DNA of 64,000 nucleotides from Hansfordia pulvinata (GCA_006538405.1 BJKQ01000009.1:1498001-1562000), one strand, 5' to 3'. Positions 13,380 through 24,856 are shown, numbered from the stretch's first letter. Made by a program: numbers and translations. Notes: generated by a model not told the origin, from the letters alone.

Positions 13380-14115
13380 AGGTTTGAAACCAGGCAGGGG
13401 GAAGAGACTCACCTCCCGTGAACGACGAGGGCGTACTCGCGCGTGACGAGCCTGTCCTGGACCATGAGCTCGCCGCGCGGGGCGAGCCCCCAGCCGCCCG
13501 GGCCGAAGGCCGCGTTGAGGATGCGGCGGTACTTGATCTCGGGCAGGTAGATGATGCCGTCGGGCTTGACCTCGACGTCGTCGACCTCGATCGGGCCAGC
13601 AGGATCGCCGTGGCCTCGGGCGAGAAGGCCGAGGTGCCGATGCCGTGGAACGAGTTGGTCCAGTCCACCGCGTCGCCGCCGTTGCCGTTGTCGCCCAGGT
13701 CCGCGTAGAACCCGTTGCCGTTGCCGTTCCCGCTGCCGGGCGCGCTGGGGATCGACTCGCCCGTGGTCTGGGGCAGGGGCGTCCGGGAGGCGGCGGGCTG
13801 TGTCGTCGGCGCCGCTGCGGCCGCGGGTTTTGCGGCGGCAGTCGGTGTTGTGCTGGCGCTGCTGGTGCTCGCAGCCGCGGGCTTGGCGGCGGCGGGCTTG
13901 GCGGCGGCTGCAGCCGTGCGCGCGGCGTATGCGGATGTCGCGCGGGGGGCTGTCGTGGTCGATGCCGCGGGCTTGCTGGCGGTGGCCGAAGTGGCGGGGT
14001 AGGCCTTGGGCTTGGACGCGGTCACGAAAGTGCGTCGCGCGGCGGCTGTGGTGGACGACGCGACGGCGCGACGGGCTGCCGAGCACCACGGCATTGCTGT
14101 CGCGCGGGAGGCCAT
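13035..14115 (-). CDS. MGM101: Mgm101 mitochondrial genome maintenance protein (one frame break)
   Basis: Rad52-like single-strand annealing protein of mitochondrial nucleoids, needed for mtDNA repair and maintenance. The N-terminus is a basic, Ala/Thr/Ser-rich mitochondrial presequence and linker. The conserved core begins at [14 protein letters not shown] and continues with [45 protein letters not shown], then after the intron [19 protein letters not shown] and a lysine-rich end. Exons are 14115-13413 and 13299-13035; the intron contains a run of 34 G bases on the plus strand. A frame break at 13593-13597 disappears if the GGG (CCC on the coding strand) run has one more base, giving 322 residues, with the family sequence continuous across it. 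It is a single-copy core gene in fungi, so true loss is unlikely. Confidence 0.92.
13344..13377. repeat. Homopolymer of 34 G inside the MGM101 intron
   Basis: Uninterrupted G run on the plus strand (C on the transcript strand), the longest of several G/C runs in this window (others at 5323-5341, 30967-30984, 41022-41041, 53139-53158, 60861-60876). The exact length is unreliable on most sequencing platforms. Confidence 0.85.
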
Positions 14116-14661
14116 GGCTCTGGCGTGTGATTCTCCCTAGAAAACAGTCGGGGTATCGGGGCAGGAGCTCGGCGATCGCTGGGTTGGGATGGTCGGGGCG
14201 AAGGGAGGGTCGAGTTGAGAGAGTGGTGGCGACGGCAGCAATGAAGCTCTACTGCTCATAGGAAATTTCCAGTCAGTGCCTGTTGACGTGACGACATTGA
14301 CGCGGGTACAGGGGTACATTCATGCGCGTCCTGAGTGGACATATGAGACCCTCGGAGTGACCTTCTCAGCCGCGGACACGGCTACTACCTATAAGTAACC
14401 ACAGCCAGCCTCCTTGTAGTCGACACCGCATCCCAAGCAACAGAAATCTACAAGAATTTCACCAACGGAAGAAAAGGAACGACTATTGCGCCTCAGTCTG
14501 TAAATAGGCAACCTGAGAACGTCGGATATATTTTATGGAGAGAGTCGAATGTTCATTCGGGCCAAGGTATTGCCCAACGGCATAGCTGGAAAAAAGAACA
14601 CACGGTTTACTCTACAGTGATGGGCAAACAGAAGACCCAACATCAGCCTCATTGAGCTGCC
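14116..14661. other. Intergenic region
   Basis: About 550 bases: the upstream region of MGM101 and the 3' flank of the COA4-like gene. No open frame of note and no obvious elements. Confidence 0.6.
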
Positions 14662-15101
14662 TCATTTGGCGTCCTTCGACGATGTCCTCTCGTCATTGTT
14701 GTGTTTCTTCCAACACGCTCGAAACACCTCCATCTGTATACGGAAAACCCGACGTCAGCTCTTCGTCAATCACGGCGCACTGGGGCTTTCAGTAACTCCG
14801 TACCTCGTCCTTGCAGGCCCGCCAGTCTTTCTTCTCGAAGTAGCAGTCGGTCAACTTTGCATTCTCATCTACGCGGGAACCCGTATTAGCATTATTCGAG
14901 CTGGCTCTGAGGTGAGCGGTGTTGCCGTACCCGAGCACCCGGTGCTGAATATGCGCTTGTCCCTGGAGAAGAAAGGTCCGTCAGCGTCGTGCCGGCCTTG
15001 CGAACAGCTCCACGAGGCCCTGCTCACCACTCGTCTGGCTCGTCATCATCGATCTGCTGGCTTGCTGCGGCCTGCTGGGCCGCCTTGTCGTCTTTGGACA
15101 T
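14662..15101 (-). CDS. COA4: Cx9C mitochondrial protein, COA4/CHCHD8-like
   Basis: Small twin-Cx9C protein of the mitochondrial intermembrane space, most like cytochrome c oxidase assembly factor 4 (yeast Cmc3). It is split into four short exons: 15101-15028, 14962-14931, 14868-14804 and 14733-14662, all GT..AG and in phase, coding 80 residues. The N-terminus is polar and Asp/Glu-rich, leading into DEWDKRIFSTGC. The two motifs are Cys-SDENAKLTD-Cys and Cys-xxxxxxx-type spacing as Cys-YFEKKDWRA-Cys, with a further Cys in MEVFRACWKK. Proteins of this type are imported and oxidised by the Mia40 relay without a cleaved presequence. The 5' end is 372 bases from the divergent biotin ligase start. 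Other Cx9C proteins (Cmc4, Cox23) fit the spacing less well; the exact orthologue needs a database comparison. Confidence 0.82.
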
Positions 15102-15473
15102 GTCCGCGGTGTCTCCTGGAGTGTGGCCGTGTGGATGTTGACAGGATGCAGGTACAGGCACAGGGGCTTGTAGCATTTGAAGCATCACAGTGGGTAATCA
15201 GGTACATGTAGCACTGGAGCAGTGCATGTAACAGCTGATGCGCCTGCCCTGTTTGCTCCAGTCGGCTGGTTCGGCCCCGATTGGCACGTGCGCACTTGGC
15301 AGCGCCCCGCCGCAGCCCCGGCATCCCCGCCCACTTGCACCTCCAGCTCCGGACCGCGTTGCGCCGCACCGGGCCTCCTATTCCCCTCGGCACCGGGCCT
15401 CTTCTTTCTCTCGCTCCGCTCTCTCAAGACGTGCGCTGGGCTTTGCGCTCGCTCAGCCTAGCTCGTCCCCGCC
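15102..15473. promoter_or_regulatory. Short divergent promoter, COA4-like / biotin ligase
   Basis: Only 372 bases separate the two divergent start codons, so both core promoters must lie here. The half next to the biotin ligase is pyrimidine-rich (for example 15400-15430). No clear TATA box is seen. Confidence 0.5.
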
Positions 15474-17533
15474 ATGGCCTCGCGCAAGCTCAACGTCCTC
15501 GTCTACACCGGCGCCGGGTCCACTGTCGAGTCGGTCAAGCACGCCCTCTACACCCTCCGCCGCCTGCTGGCCCCCAACTACGCCGTCATCCCCATCTCCG
15601 AGACCGTCCTGCTCAAGGAGCCCTGGGCGTCGACCTGTGCTCTGCTCGTCATCCCCGGCGGCGCGGACCTGGGCTACTGCAAGGCCCTCAACGGCCCCGG
15701 TAATGCGCTCATTGCACAGTATGTCCGCCGTGGCGGCGCGTATCTCGGCTTCTGCGCCGGCGGCTACTACGGCAGCAAGAGGTGCGAGTTCGAGGTAGGC
15801 GACAAGTACATGGAGGTCGTCGGGTCCCGAGAGCTCGCCTTCTACCCCGCCACCTGCCGTGGCTGCGCCTTCAAGGGCTTCCAGTACCGCAGCGAGAAGG
15901 GCGCCCGGGCCACGCCCATCCTCGTCAACCGGGAGCAGTTCACCGATGCGCCTGATCTCCCTGAGGAGTTTGCCTGTTACTACAACGGCGGCGGCATATT
16001 TGTCGGCGCCAATGACAACCCCGATATCGAGGTTCTGGCCAGCTACCGCGACCCCGTCGACGTCGACGGCGGCCAAGAAAAGGCGGCCGTCGTCTGCTGC
16101 ACCGTCGGCCAGGGCACAGCCATTTTGACAGGGCCCCATCCCGAGTTCGCCGCTGCCAACCTGAGCCGCCAGAACGACGTGCCCTATTACGATGCGCTCA
16201 TAGCAAAGCTGCAGGCCGACGATAATGCGCGGACAAAGTTCCTGCAGGCCTGCCTGGCCAGGCTAGGCCTTGAGGTGAACCAGGACACAGCGTCAGTACC
16301 CTCTCTCTCCCAGCTGCACCTGTCCTCCATAGTCAGCGGCGATGTGAATGACCTGCTCGGTGCTCTGGCGGAGGTCATTACTAGAGAGGATGGCGAGGAG
16401 TACATCAAGGGCGAGAACGACATTTTCCATCTCGAGAAGAAAAACACCCGATGGGCTATTAACGGCTTGAAGCAGGCCCTGCCATCCGCCGACAGCACGG
16501 AAGAGGAGCCCGCCGCCCCTGAAAGCCAAGGTATAATCGACTATGCGGCCGTCAGAAAGACCATTGTTGCCCACGACGAGGCGTGGCCCGACGTCAAGGA
16601 GACGCCCTACTTCAATCACCACGCCTTTTACAACGGGCTCAAGGAGTTCCGCAGGAAAGACCCCGATGCCGAGGAGTGGGGAGACTACTTCATGTACGGT
16701 GAGGTCGTGACGAGCACCAACACCCTCCTCGACAAGAACTTCAGTCTCCTTTCCAAGCTGCCTTCCGGGTTCACTCTCGCCGCCACAACCCAGGTCTCCG
16801 GGCGCGGCCGCGGCACCAATGTCTGGATAGCGCCGCCCGGGTGCCTCATCATGTCCACCGTCATCAACCACCCGGCGGACCTCATCACCAGCCGCCCCAT
16901 CGTCTTCCTCCAGTACCTCGCGGGGGTCGCGACCGTCCAGGCCATCAAGACCTACGACCAGGGCTACGACGTCGTCCCCGTCAAGCTCAAGTGGCCCAAC
17001 GACATCTACGCGCGTGACCCCACCAAGCCCGCCACCACCACCACCTCCTCCCCCTCCTCCTCCTCCTCATCTCCGGCCTCCTACGTCAAGATCGGCGGCG
17101 TCCTGTCCAACTGCGCCTACTCCGGCGGCGCCTACCAGGTCGTCCTGGGCATCGGATCAACACCAACAACGGGCGGCCCACGACCTCGCTCGACCGCCTG
17201 CTGCCCCCGCACCTGGCCCCCTTCTGCCTCGAGCGCCTGACGGCCCGCATCCTGACCCGCCTCGAGGCGCTGTACAAGGCCTTCGTGCGCCGCGGGTTCG
17301 CTCCCGACCTCGAGCGCGCGTACTACGACTCGTGGCTGCACGGCCGCCAGGTCGTCTCGCTCGAGGCCGAGGGCGGCGCCCGCGCCCGCATCGTCGGCGT
17401 CACCCAGGACTGGGGCATGCTGCGCGCCGAGGAGCTGGACGCCGCCGGCGCCGCGACGGGCCGCGTCTGGGCGCTGCAGAGCGACGAGAACAGCTTCGAC
17501 TTCTTCAAGGGCCTCGTCAAGAGGAAGATATGA
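15474..17533 (+). CDS. BPL1: Biotin-protein ligase (one frame break)
   Basis: Attaches biotin to acetyl-CoA carboxylase and pyruvate carboxylase through biotinyl-AMP. The N-terminal third is the glutamine-amidotransferase-like domain of eukaryotic BPLs (VIPGGADLGYC near residue 60, GFCAGGYYG near 90). The central catalytic domain has the biotin/ATP loop GRGRGTNVW and the KLKWPND motif. A Ser/Thr-rich insert follows, then KIGGVL and the C-terminal domain ending SFDFFKGLVKRKI. The family motif GINTNN after VVLG lies across a frame break near 17154 that needs one added base; repaired length is 686 residues, normal for fungal Bpl1. Without repair the protein would stop at 17240 and lose the C-terminal domain. 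No intron is seen. It is essential in fungi, so sequence error is the simplest reading. Confidence 0.92.
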
Positions 17534-17979
17534 AGGGAGGTGGGCTGATTTTCAAAAGGGGGATTGGACTCTTGGCTACGACGGCGTCGGTTCTGGGTAG
17601 AGGATAGGGGAGCATAGGTGGCATCTACGGGTTCATAAAAAGGGCTAGAGGGCCTGTTGGCATCTGCATAGATTTTTGTTCTGCCTTGTTTCAGAGTGCA
17701 CCTTGCAAACTTGCGTTCTCCCACTCTCATATGCTGAACAACTAGCGCTGTAGATTCAATCCAGAGCCCGGACCCCATGCCAACCGCAAAGAATAAATCC
17801 GTCGCTGAAGCTCGACCGAAAGTGAGGTGAGGGAGGCCTCGTTGCAAGAGGTTACGCTTGAGGTAGCAAAGTCCAACCCTCCCAGTCTCCATCTCAACTC
17901 AACGCTCTCTCAGAGCAAGTGAATGGGCGATTTTGAGATGATGAGTCTGCCGAAGCAGATTGGAGGAAACTTGAGCCAT
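17534..17979. other. Intergenic region, convergent 3' ends
   Basis: About 450 bases between the biotin ligase and the leftward coiled-coil gene. Nothing identified beyond 3' flanks. Confidence 0.6.
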
Positions 17980-18847
17980 TCAAGCAAGGAATCCAAACTC
18001 CGACTCCGACGTCACCGTGGAAACTTCGTCAATTATGTCGTCCTCCTCGTTGACGCCAGGATCCTAGACAAGAGTCAGATGAATAAGCCACGTGATGGTC
18101 AAGTGTGAGCCGAGTGCCTACATTGCTGAGTTCTTCCAGTCTGGCCTTCAGGCGCGCTAGGACGTCCTGTAGCTTCTTGGTAGTCAGATCGTCTGTGGCA
18201 GACATATCATTGGGTCCAAGCTCGGACAGAACCGCCTCCATCTCCGCGATGCGCTTCTTGTAGACACTCAGCCGCAAAGCCATGTCATCAAGCTGCCTCT
18301 CGCGGCGCAAGACCTTATCTTGCCCCAATCCCAGTTCGGAAATGATCTTGTTCTTCTCTTCGATGATTGCGTCTTTCTCGGCGTCTTTCTCTTGAATGAC
18401 CCTTTCCTTCTCGGCAATGGTCTCATAATACTTGCTATTTTCCGCGATCAGGTTTTGCTTGATCAGTTGATAGTCGGCAGTGACCTTTTCCTTTTCGGCG
18501 ATGGCTTGTTCCTTCTCGAGAATGGCCATTTCTTTTTCGTGAATGGCGCTTTCCTTTTCGTCAAATGCGGTGATCTTTTCGGCGATGGCCAGTTCCATTT
18601 CTTCAACGGCGTCGATCTTCTCGACGATGGCCCTGTCCTTCTCGGCAGTGACTCTATCAATGACTCTATCCTTTTCGGCGATGGTCTGGTTCTTGTCTCG
18701 ATTGGTCTTCTGCATCTCGGCTATCTCTGCGGCAAGCTTTTCGGTGATCTGAGGCTGGTTAGAAGGAGCGAACATGACTTTCTTGCGGGACTCACGGACA
18801 GTTTTGACAAGCTCATCGATTTTGTTACCGGTCTGCTGGTCACTCAT
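17980..18847 (-). CDS. Heptad-repeat coiled-coil protein, function unknown
   Basis: Exon 1 is 18847-18122 and exon 2 is 18063-17980 (intron GTAGGC..TCTAG), giving 269 residues with an acidic tail (VNEEDDIIDEVSTVTSE). The centre is a nearly regular array of seven-residue units of the type A-I-x-E-K-E/D-x, for example AILEKEQAIAEKEKV and RVIQEKDAEKDAIIEEKNK. Ile/Val/Leu occupy the a and d positions and Glu/Lys the flanks, as in a long two-stranded coiled coil. There is no signal peptide, membrane segment or enzymatic motif. Structural or scaffold roles are possible but not shown. The spliced end is preferred to reading through to 18029 because the splice signals are good and the tail matches the acidic style of the protein. 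Confidence 0.72.
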
Positions 18848-20880
18848 CTTTGCGGTGATTTCTGGTCAGGCTGGCGAGAAATGAAGGAGTAGTAGCGGGC
18901 AGAATGCGGGTGCAGCGATGAAGCCGTGAGTGTGGGTGGTGGGAAGGAGAGGGTGAGGGCTCTGAGCGGCATGGAAGAAAAAAGATAGGGTTGGGGAGAG
19001 GGCGGCGAAAACAAAAGCTTCGCCGGGGTGCCTTGAGAAGGAAGGTAGCAAGGCGGCAGTCAAGTCGTCCCGCGCGTGCCGCATGGCATTGAATGAACTG
19101 TGTGGGTAGGGCGTGCGTCCACGACTGAGTCGCCGAGCCAACCGCCGACGAGCAGGCCAAGGGCAGGCGCCCGGGTAAAGACCGTGACACAAGCGCTCCG
19201 GCAGGTCTTTCTTTGAGGATTGACGCGGCCTGCCCAGCAGTCGACTTCTTTACAAACGCCAACAGTCGATGGCGGGTCTTTCTGCGTACGACCGCTGTTT
19301 GTTCCAAAGTCGGGGGGTATTTTTTTTTGTCTGTGCCAGGCAAACAGACCGCCGCAGTAGGCAGGCAACGCCCAAGTGGGTTTACGGACAGCTGCCCTTG
19401 TTCATGACTGGATGGCCACAAATTGGAGCATGGGTCGCGGTCAAATGGATGAGTTTGTAATCATACACGAGCGCGGAGAAGTACGGAAGGTGAATTGAGG
19501 ATGAAGCTTCTTGACTTGCCTTGGCTGCGTCGAAGCATATCCGATCTTTTTCTCGGATTGCTGGACTTCTTGACTTTTGGATCCAGTGATCCACCTCTGT
19601 ACTCTAGCTACCTAGCTCTCGGATCATCCGGTATCGAACCTTGCTTATAAGCATCACGGCTACTCGACCATAGAATCTCAGAAGCGACGCCAGTCACCCT
19701 GAATCGGGCCCCTATTGAAATTTTTGCCGCCACTGGAGGGAATGAAACAGGCACGGCATCTACTCGGATCCAAGGGGAGCCTCGTGGAGTCTCGGTAGAG
19801 GTTCAGCAGTAGCAAAGGTGGCCACTGGCGCCTGTGAATCCCAACCTGGAATCTGTCACCTCAAGCTGAAGCCATCGTAGGACTGACGGTGGTGAGCAGC
19901 CCAAAAACGCCTGAGTGGCTGAGCTGAACTCCTTCCACATCGTACTGGGAAACGCAAGGCCTTTACGACATTGAAAGAGAAGGTAGCAACTATATTAACA
20001 TGACTGTTTTACCAGCAAATTACAGATGACCTGTGTTTGGCAGTCCTGTTTTACCGGACCAAACAGTACTACGTAGTATATTGAGGTAGGTACTGTGTTC
20101 AAGTTCCGTGTACATGTCCGAAAGCACCCCTCAACAAACTAACCACGCGCAAAGTCGGCTCTCTCCACATCTTTCTTACACCGATGCAGCTCAGGCTATG
20201 CGAAACGTTTCCATCAAGTATTCACTATCGTTCCATCGAGAGCTCATAGTAGTCACACGATGCCGAAGGGGTGACGCTGAGACGAAGCTCAATGTGGGTT
20301 ACTCTCCAGGCGGCATAATTCGCGAATGAACGTCAGCTACCGTCCTCGCTGACCTTGACTCCCGGAGACCACACGAGCGCACCGGGCGCAAACGCGGACG
20401 ACCCAATCCTTGATCCCAGCTGGAGATTGGAGAAGAAAGCAGGGCCAGCGATTCGAGGGATCCGGAGCGCACTCGATCCCTCCGCGAACGACGCGTGGCG
20501 GTAGTATGTGCGATTGAGTGTGGTGTGGACGTAGTTGCGGTGGTATGTATTCCTTTTTTGGTCACTTTGATCAAGTGCAAGGGTGTCCCAGCGTGCAGCC
20601 TGAAGCTCTCGTTGGGCCGTCCGAAGCGTGGGATTGGTCGGAACATATACTGGAAGATTTCAAGCCTGCCTGCGATACCAGCTGAGACCAGATTGCGAGA
20701 GTTGGTGGTACTTATTCTGCGTGACTGTGCGATCATCGCCCGACGTTCATGGTAACAGGTTATCTGGACTTACCTACAGTGAGGTCTCCCTCTTGCATGG
20801 CAGAGACTCGGGGGACGTAGCTGCAATGCATTCTTGTTTGCCGCACGACAGTTTGGAGATGTATGTAATAATTTGTTTAT
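18848..20880. other. Intergenic region
   Basis: About 2 kb without a supportable gene. GC appears lower than in the genes, especially near 19.5-20.9 kb. A tRNA-like B box at 19637 was examined and rejected. Open frames at 18840-19421 and 20299-20736 (-) show no family features. Confidence 0.55.
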
Positions 20881-20958
20881 ATTGAGTGTTTAGATTGAGT
20901 GCTTAGATTGAGTGTTTAGATTGAGTGTTTAGATTGAGTGTTTATATTGAGTGTTTAG
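20881..20958. repeat. Six tandem copies of a 13-base unit
   Basis: The unit ATTGAGTGTTTAG is repeated six times with two single-base variants (one GCTTAG, one TTTAT). It ends 34 bases after the stop codon of the leftward AhpD-like gene, so it lies in its 3' UTR or immediate 3' flank. Confidence 0.9.
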
Positions 20959-20992
20959 ATTCTAGAGCTTCTTTCGTTGTACATTTCTTCCG

Positions 20993-21992
20993 TCACTTCA
21001 CGTCGTGCTCGACGGCCTTGGGCTCGGGGACCTTGTGCAGCTTGACGCCAAAGTGGTTTGCGATCTTGTGGACGCAGGCGACAACGACCTCGGTGTCGGG
21101 CAGGGAGACGCCGATGCGGCGGATGCCGCGGATGTGCCAGTGGGTCTCGAGGGGCAGGTTCTGGCTCTGGATGGCGGGGAGGACGACGAGCTCGGTCTCG
21201 AGGTCGCCGAGGACCTGGCGGTCGCCGAGGTAGAAGCCGTAGGTGATCTCGTGGCTGATCCAGGCGAAGTCCTTGTGGGCGTCGAAGATGCCGACCTGGG
21301 TGTCCTGCTCCTTGGAGTAGATCTTGTTGAACCAGGCGAGGGCGCGGGCGTGGTTGGCGTCGTCGCACTGCCAGCCGGGGCGGGTGGTGGTGAGGTCGCG
21401 GTCCTCGGGCCGCTCGAGGGCGGCGATGCTGAGGACGGCCTCGATGGGCTTGCAGACGCCGACGATGGCGATGGCCTTGACGAGGACCTCGCGCAGGCGG
21501 CGGACGAGGGCCTGGCGGGCGGCGCTGGTGGCGTACTGCGGCTGGCTGCACAGGTGCAGGTAGAGGTCGCCGGCGCGCTCCGGGTCCGGGCCGGCGACCA
21601 TGGATGCCAGGGTGAGGATGTACCTGGGGAGAGGCAGTCAGCGAGGGCGGTGCGGTGCAAGTCGGAGGGGATGACATGACAATGACCGATCCGTGTCAGT
21701 TCGAGGAGTAGGGGACATGGACATACCACTTCTCCTCCCCGAGGCTGGTCTGGCGGAAGCTATCTTCAATCTCGCGGAACAGCTGCGCCAGGGCGGGATC
21801 GGCAGTCTTTTCGGCAGCCATGTCGGGGGTGGCTGCGGCGGCGGCGGCGGAGGCGGCGGAGGCGGCGGCGTGTGAGTATGATTGGAGCAGCGGGTGTGAC
21901 GTTGGGGACGGCAACAAGAGGCTCCTGTTGGTCGAGCGCGGCTTTTGGGTGGTTAGGTGCCGGCTTCCAGTGATGACAGCTGGAGTAGTAGT

Positions 21993-22027
<35 letters not shown>

Positions 22028-22094
22028 TAGCGCGAGTCGTGGGGACAGTAGCGAGCAGCGACAGAGGCCTCGACAGCGAGGGCCGCGTGTTCAT
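20993..22094 (-). CDS. AhpD-like/carboxymuconolactone decarboxylase-fold protein
   Basis: Two exons, 22094-21727 and 21623-20993, joined in phase across a GTATGT..CCCAG intron (332 residues). The core from MAAEKTADPAL (ATG at 21821) contains an all-helical AhpD/CMD-type fold: ARQALVRRLREVLVKAIAIVGVCKPIEAVLSI is interrupted here only for display; key residues are the Arg/Lys-rich helix and GVCKP. A second helix set follows with WISHEITYGFYLGD and ETELVVLPAIQSQN. Many fungal members have this form and lack the CxxC redox pair of bacterial AhpD, so peroxidase activity should not be assumed. The frame is open upstream to an ATG at 22094, adding 91 residues that are basic, Ser/Thr/Ala-rich and include a poly-Ala run; this resembles a mitochondrial presequence. 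The shorter start at 21821 (241 residues) is an alternative. Confidence 0.62.
21991..22025. repeat. (AGC)n trinucleotide repeat coding poly-Ala
   Basis: AGT/AGC triplets on the plus strand read as Ala and Thr codons in the putative presequence of the leftward AhpD-like gene. The repeat length is likely variable between strains. Confidence 0.8.
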
Positions 22095-23077
22095 AATACG
22101 TCCAAGTTGCGTGCCGGGTCTCTCGCCCACAAGTCACTTTCCGTGGAAGCGCCCGGTGCTGGAGGTCCGCGTACTTGTAATTCACGGGCAGTCTGCTGCC
22201 TGCCGGTGCGAGTGCGATGGAGTCGAGTGGTCTGTCGCCATTGGATCTGCCTGTCCACTGTGGCCCCTCCGGCTCGCGCCTCGCCCCGCCAGCCAGCAGG
22301 ATTGTCATCCTACGAGTACTCATAACGGGCTCATCAGAGCTGAGGCTCGGCCCGGCCAAGGGCGCACAAGCTCAAGCCAAGGGCGCGCAGCTACCAGTAC
22401 GGAAGTCGGGTTGACTCGTACGGCCGTTGCCCGTTCGCACCTCAACCCCACAACTGTGTTCCGACAGCTGAAGCCCCGCTGTGGAACCGGCGGCGCTCGG
22501 CGTTCTCCCCGCTCTCTTTTACGGAGTACTGATGCTCTCAGTGCACCACTTGCAACGCCAGGGCGCTTCTTATTACGAGACGAGGACCGGCAACCACGAA
22601 TCTACGCTCGAGTGCCCAATTGGCGGAGACTCTAAATAGAATGAGGTTGCCCTGGGACGAACTTGAAAGTGCTGCGGGGTCTGCGGCTACAAAGACGAGA
22701 TCGAAAATGACATCACTGGTGCAAGTAAGCCTTCGGATATCTTGCATTGCAAAGATGTGGCCACGACGGGGGCGTCCAATGGATCCCCGCGTCCCAATCC
22801 ATCGGTCGCTCTGCCTGCCCCTCTCAAGGGTTGTCTGAGTAAAATCACGGGAGGCGATGCTGCCGCATGCATTGCACCAGCGGAGACAGACAGTATCCTC
22901 CGCCAGACGGACTCTTAGGTAAGCAGGACCACGACGGCCCGTGAGCATAGTCATTGTTACTTGATTGAACAAATTGCCCGACTCTGGGCAGCCGCGCATC
23001 CACGCCTCTTCGGTATTCTCTTGCAAACTACCTTACCAAGGTAGGTCTATAAAAGTGCACATGCATAACCAACCCCC
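22095..23077. other. Intergenic region
   Basis: About 1 kb: upstream of the AhpD-like gene and 3' flank of the transporter. One copy of TACGAGTAC at 22311-22319 and a TACGGAGTA element near 22520. No supportable gene. Confidence 0.55.
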
Positions 23078-24856
23078 TCAGTCCGCCCGCGCCGCCTGCG
23101 CGTACGCCCCCTTGAACGGGAACCGCTTGAACAGCCAGTACGACCCGGCGTAGAGGAGCACGCCGGCGAACATGGACGCAGCGTAGACGGAGAAGCCCAT
23201 GGTGAAGAGGGGCGCGTCCGAGTCCGGGAACACGGCGCTGCCGTACAGCTGGGCCAGGTTGCCCGCGCCGTTGATGACGGCCAGCGCGATGGAGCGCGTC
23301 TCCGGGTCCGAGCCCGCCAGGCACGCCGAGGCGTACGACAGCGCCAGCGGGTTGGCCGTCCAGATGGCCGAGTTGATGAAGCACAGGAAGACGTAGCGCG
23401 GCACCAGCGCCGTCACGCCCGCCGACAGCGCGCAGAACAGCGCCCCCGCGGCCAGCATGCCCGCCACCAGGAACGCCCGCGTCGCCGGCCGCATGCCGTC
23501 CGCCAGGTAGCACGTCGGGATGGCGATGACGAGGGCCACCACGAACAGGGGCGCCGTCATGAACCTGCGAGTGCCCCAGGCGCGTCAGTTAAGGAGGGGC
23601 CATTCTAGGTAAGGGTGTGCTCCATCTACCTCGCAGAACGGCGAGAGGGATAGAGAGGGAGAGAGAGAGAAGGGAACAAGGGTCCTTACTGCGCCGTCGT
23701 CGACGTATACCCCAGGCCGGCTACCAGGGTCGGGTAGAAGTAGCTCAGGCTCAGTGCCGAGATAATTGTCATATAGGCCAACGCCAGCACCAAGGTACGC
23801 CAATCGAGGGCTTTTCGCAAGCTTTGCATATGACCTAAACGGTCCTCGGACCCGTTGATAGTCATCCCATCGGCGCGCAGGCGCCGGACGGCCAGCTCTC
23901 GCTCCTCCGGCGTCAGCTTGGCGCTGGTCGCCGGGTAGTCGAGCAGGAAGAAGGGAGCGGCAAAGGCCACGCCGCATGTGGCCACGCCTGTGAGTTTACG
24001 GTCAACCGAGGGCTCTAATATGATGGGGGTAGGGGGGTGTTTTGGCTTGGCTTTGTATTGCCCTTGCTTGCTCGCTCGCTTGCTTACCCTCGACAATGAA
24101 CAGCCAGCGCCACCCGCGGATGCCGAGGTTGCCGTCGATCGACGACGAGATGGCCCCGGACACGATGGAGCCGAACGCGCCGCTGACCACGCCCGCGCTC
24201 AGGAAGGTGATGAATCGTTTAGATCTGGGCAAAACATGATGAGTTGGTCTGGCGTGTTTCCGGGGGGGACCGAACGGGCGGCTGCTACTCACTGCTCGCT
24301 CTTCTTGTACCAGGTGGAGATGAGGAAGAGGACGGCGGGGCTGAAGCCGGCCTCGAAGATGCCGAGGACGAAGCGGACGGCGATGAGCTGGGCGGGGTCT
24401 GGACGGCGGCCAGGCTGGCGCTGACGGCGCCCCAGAGGATCATGATGGCGGGGATGTAGAGCGACGGGCGGCTGACGGACAGGATCATGTTGGAGGGGAT
24501 CTCGGCGATCACGTAGCCCACCTGGAAGACGGCCACGGTCAGGAAGTACTGCTGGTCCGTCAGTTGGATGTCGGCCGCCATGCCTCCGACCTTGGCCAGC
24601 CCGATCGCCGTCCGGTCCTGTGTGGCGGTGTCAGTCAGCTCGGCACGCGTGCAACTTGGGAGTAGGCAAGTTCCTCTGGGACAGAGAGCACCGGGGGAAA
24701 GAGGGTACCCACCACGTAGGAGAAGAGGTAGATCAGCCATATGGAGGGCATCAGCCAGAGATCAATCTTGCGGACGAGCTTGCGCTCGCGCTCGCGCTGG
24801 TCGTCGTCGGCTGCCACCTCTCGGTGTTCGAGCTCCAGGTCCTTCTCAGCGTCCAT
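23078..24856 (-). CDS. MFS anion:cation symporter (allantoate/nicotinate permease-like; one frame break)
   Basis: Plasma-membrane carrier of the ACS family (Dal5/Tna1-like), which import carboxylates, vitamins or ureides with H+. Five exons join in phase: 24856-24713, 24617-24293, 24224-24088, 23987-23690 and 23564-23078 (463 residues). Signatures are a charged N-terminus, RKIDLWLMPSIWLIYLFSYVDR, the GYVIAEIPSNMIL helix typical of the family, and WRWLFIVEG after helix 6. A frame break at 24391-24398 (GGGG run) is resolved by one extra base and restores FVLGIFEAGFSP, the family helix 4 motif. The C-terminal half has regular hydrophobic helices. It diverges from the FAD monooxygenase downstream on the right, with which it may share a pathway. 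The substrate cannot be predicted. Confidence 0.87.

Noticed and set aside
19600..19690. tRNA-like B box (GGTTCGATACC on the minus strand)
   Set aside because: The T stem has only two pairs, the anticodon loop is too short and no acceptor stem can be formed.
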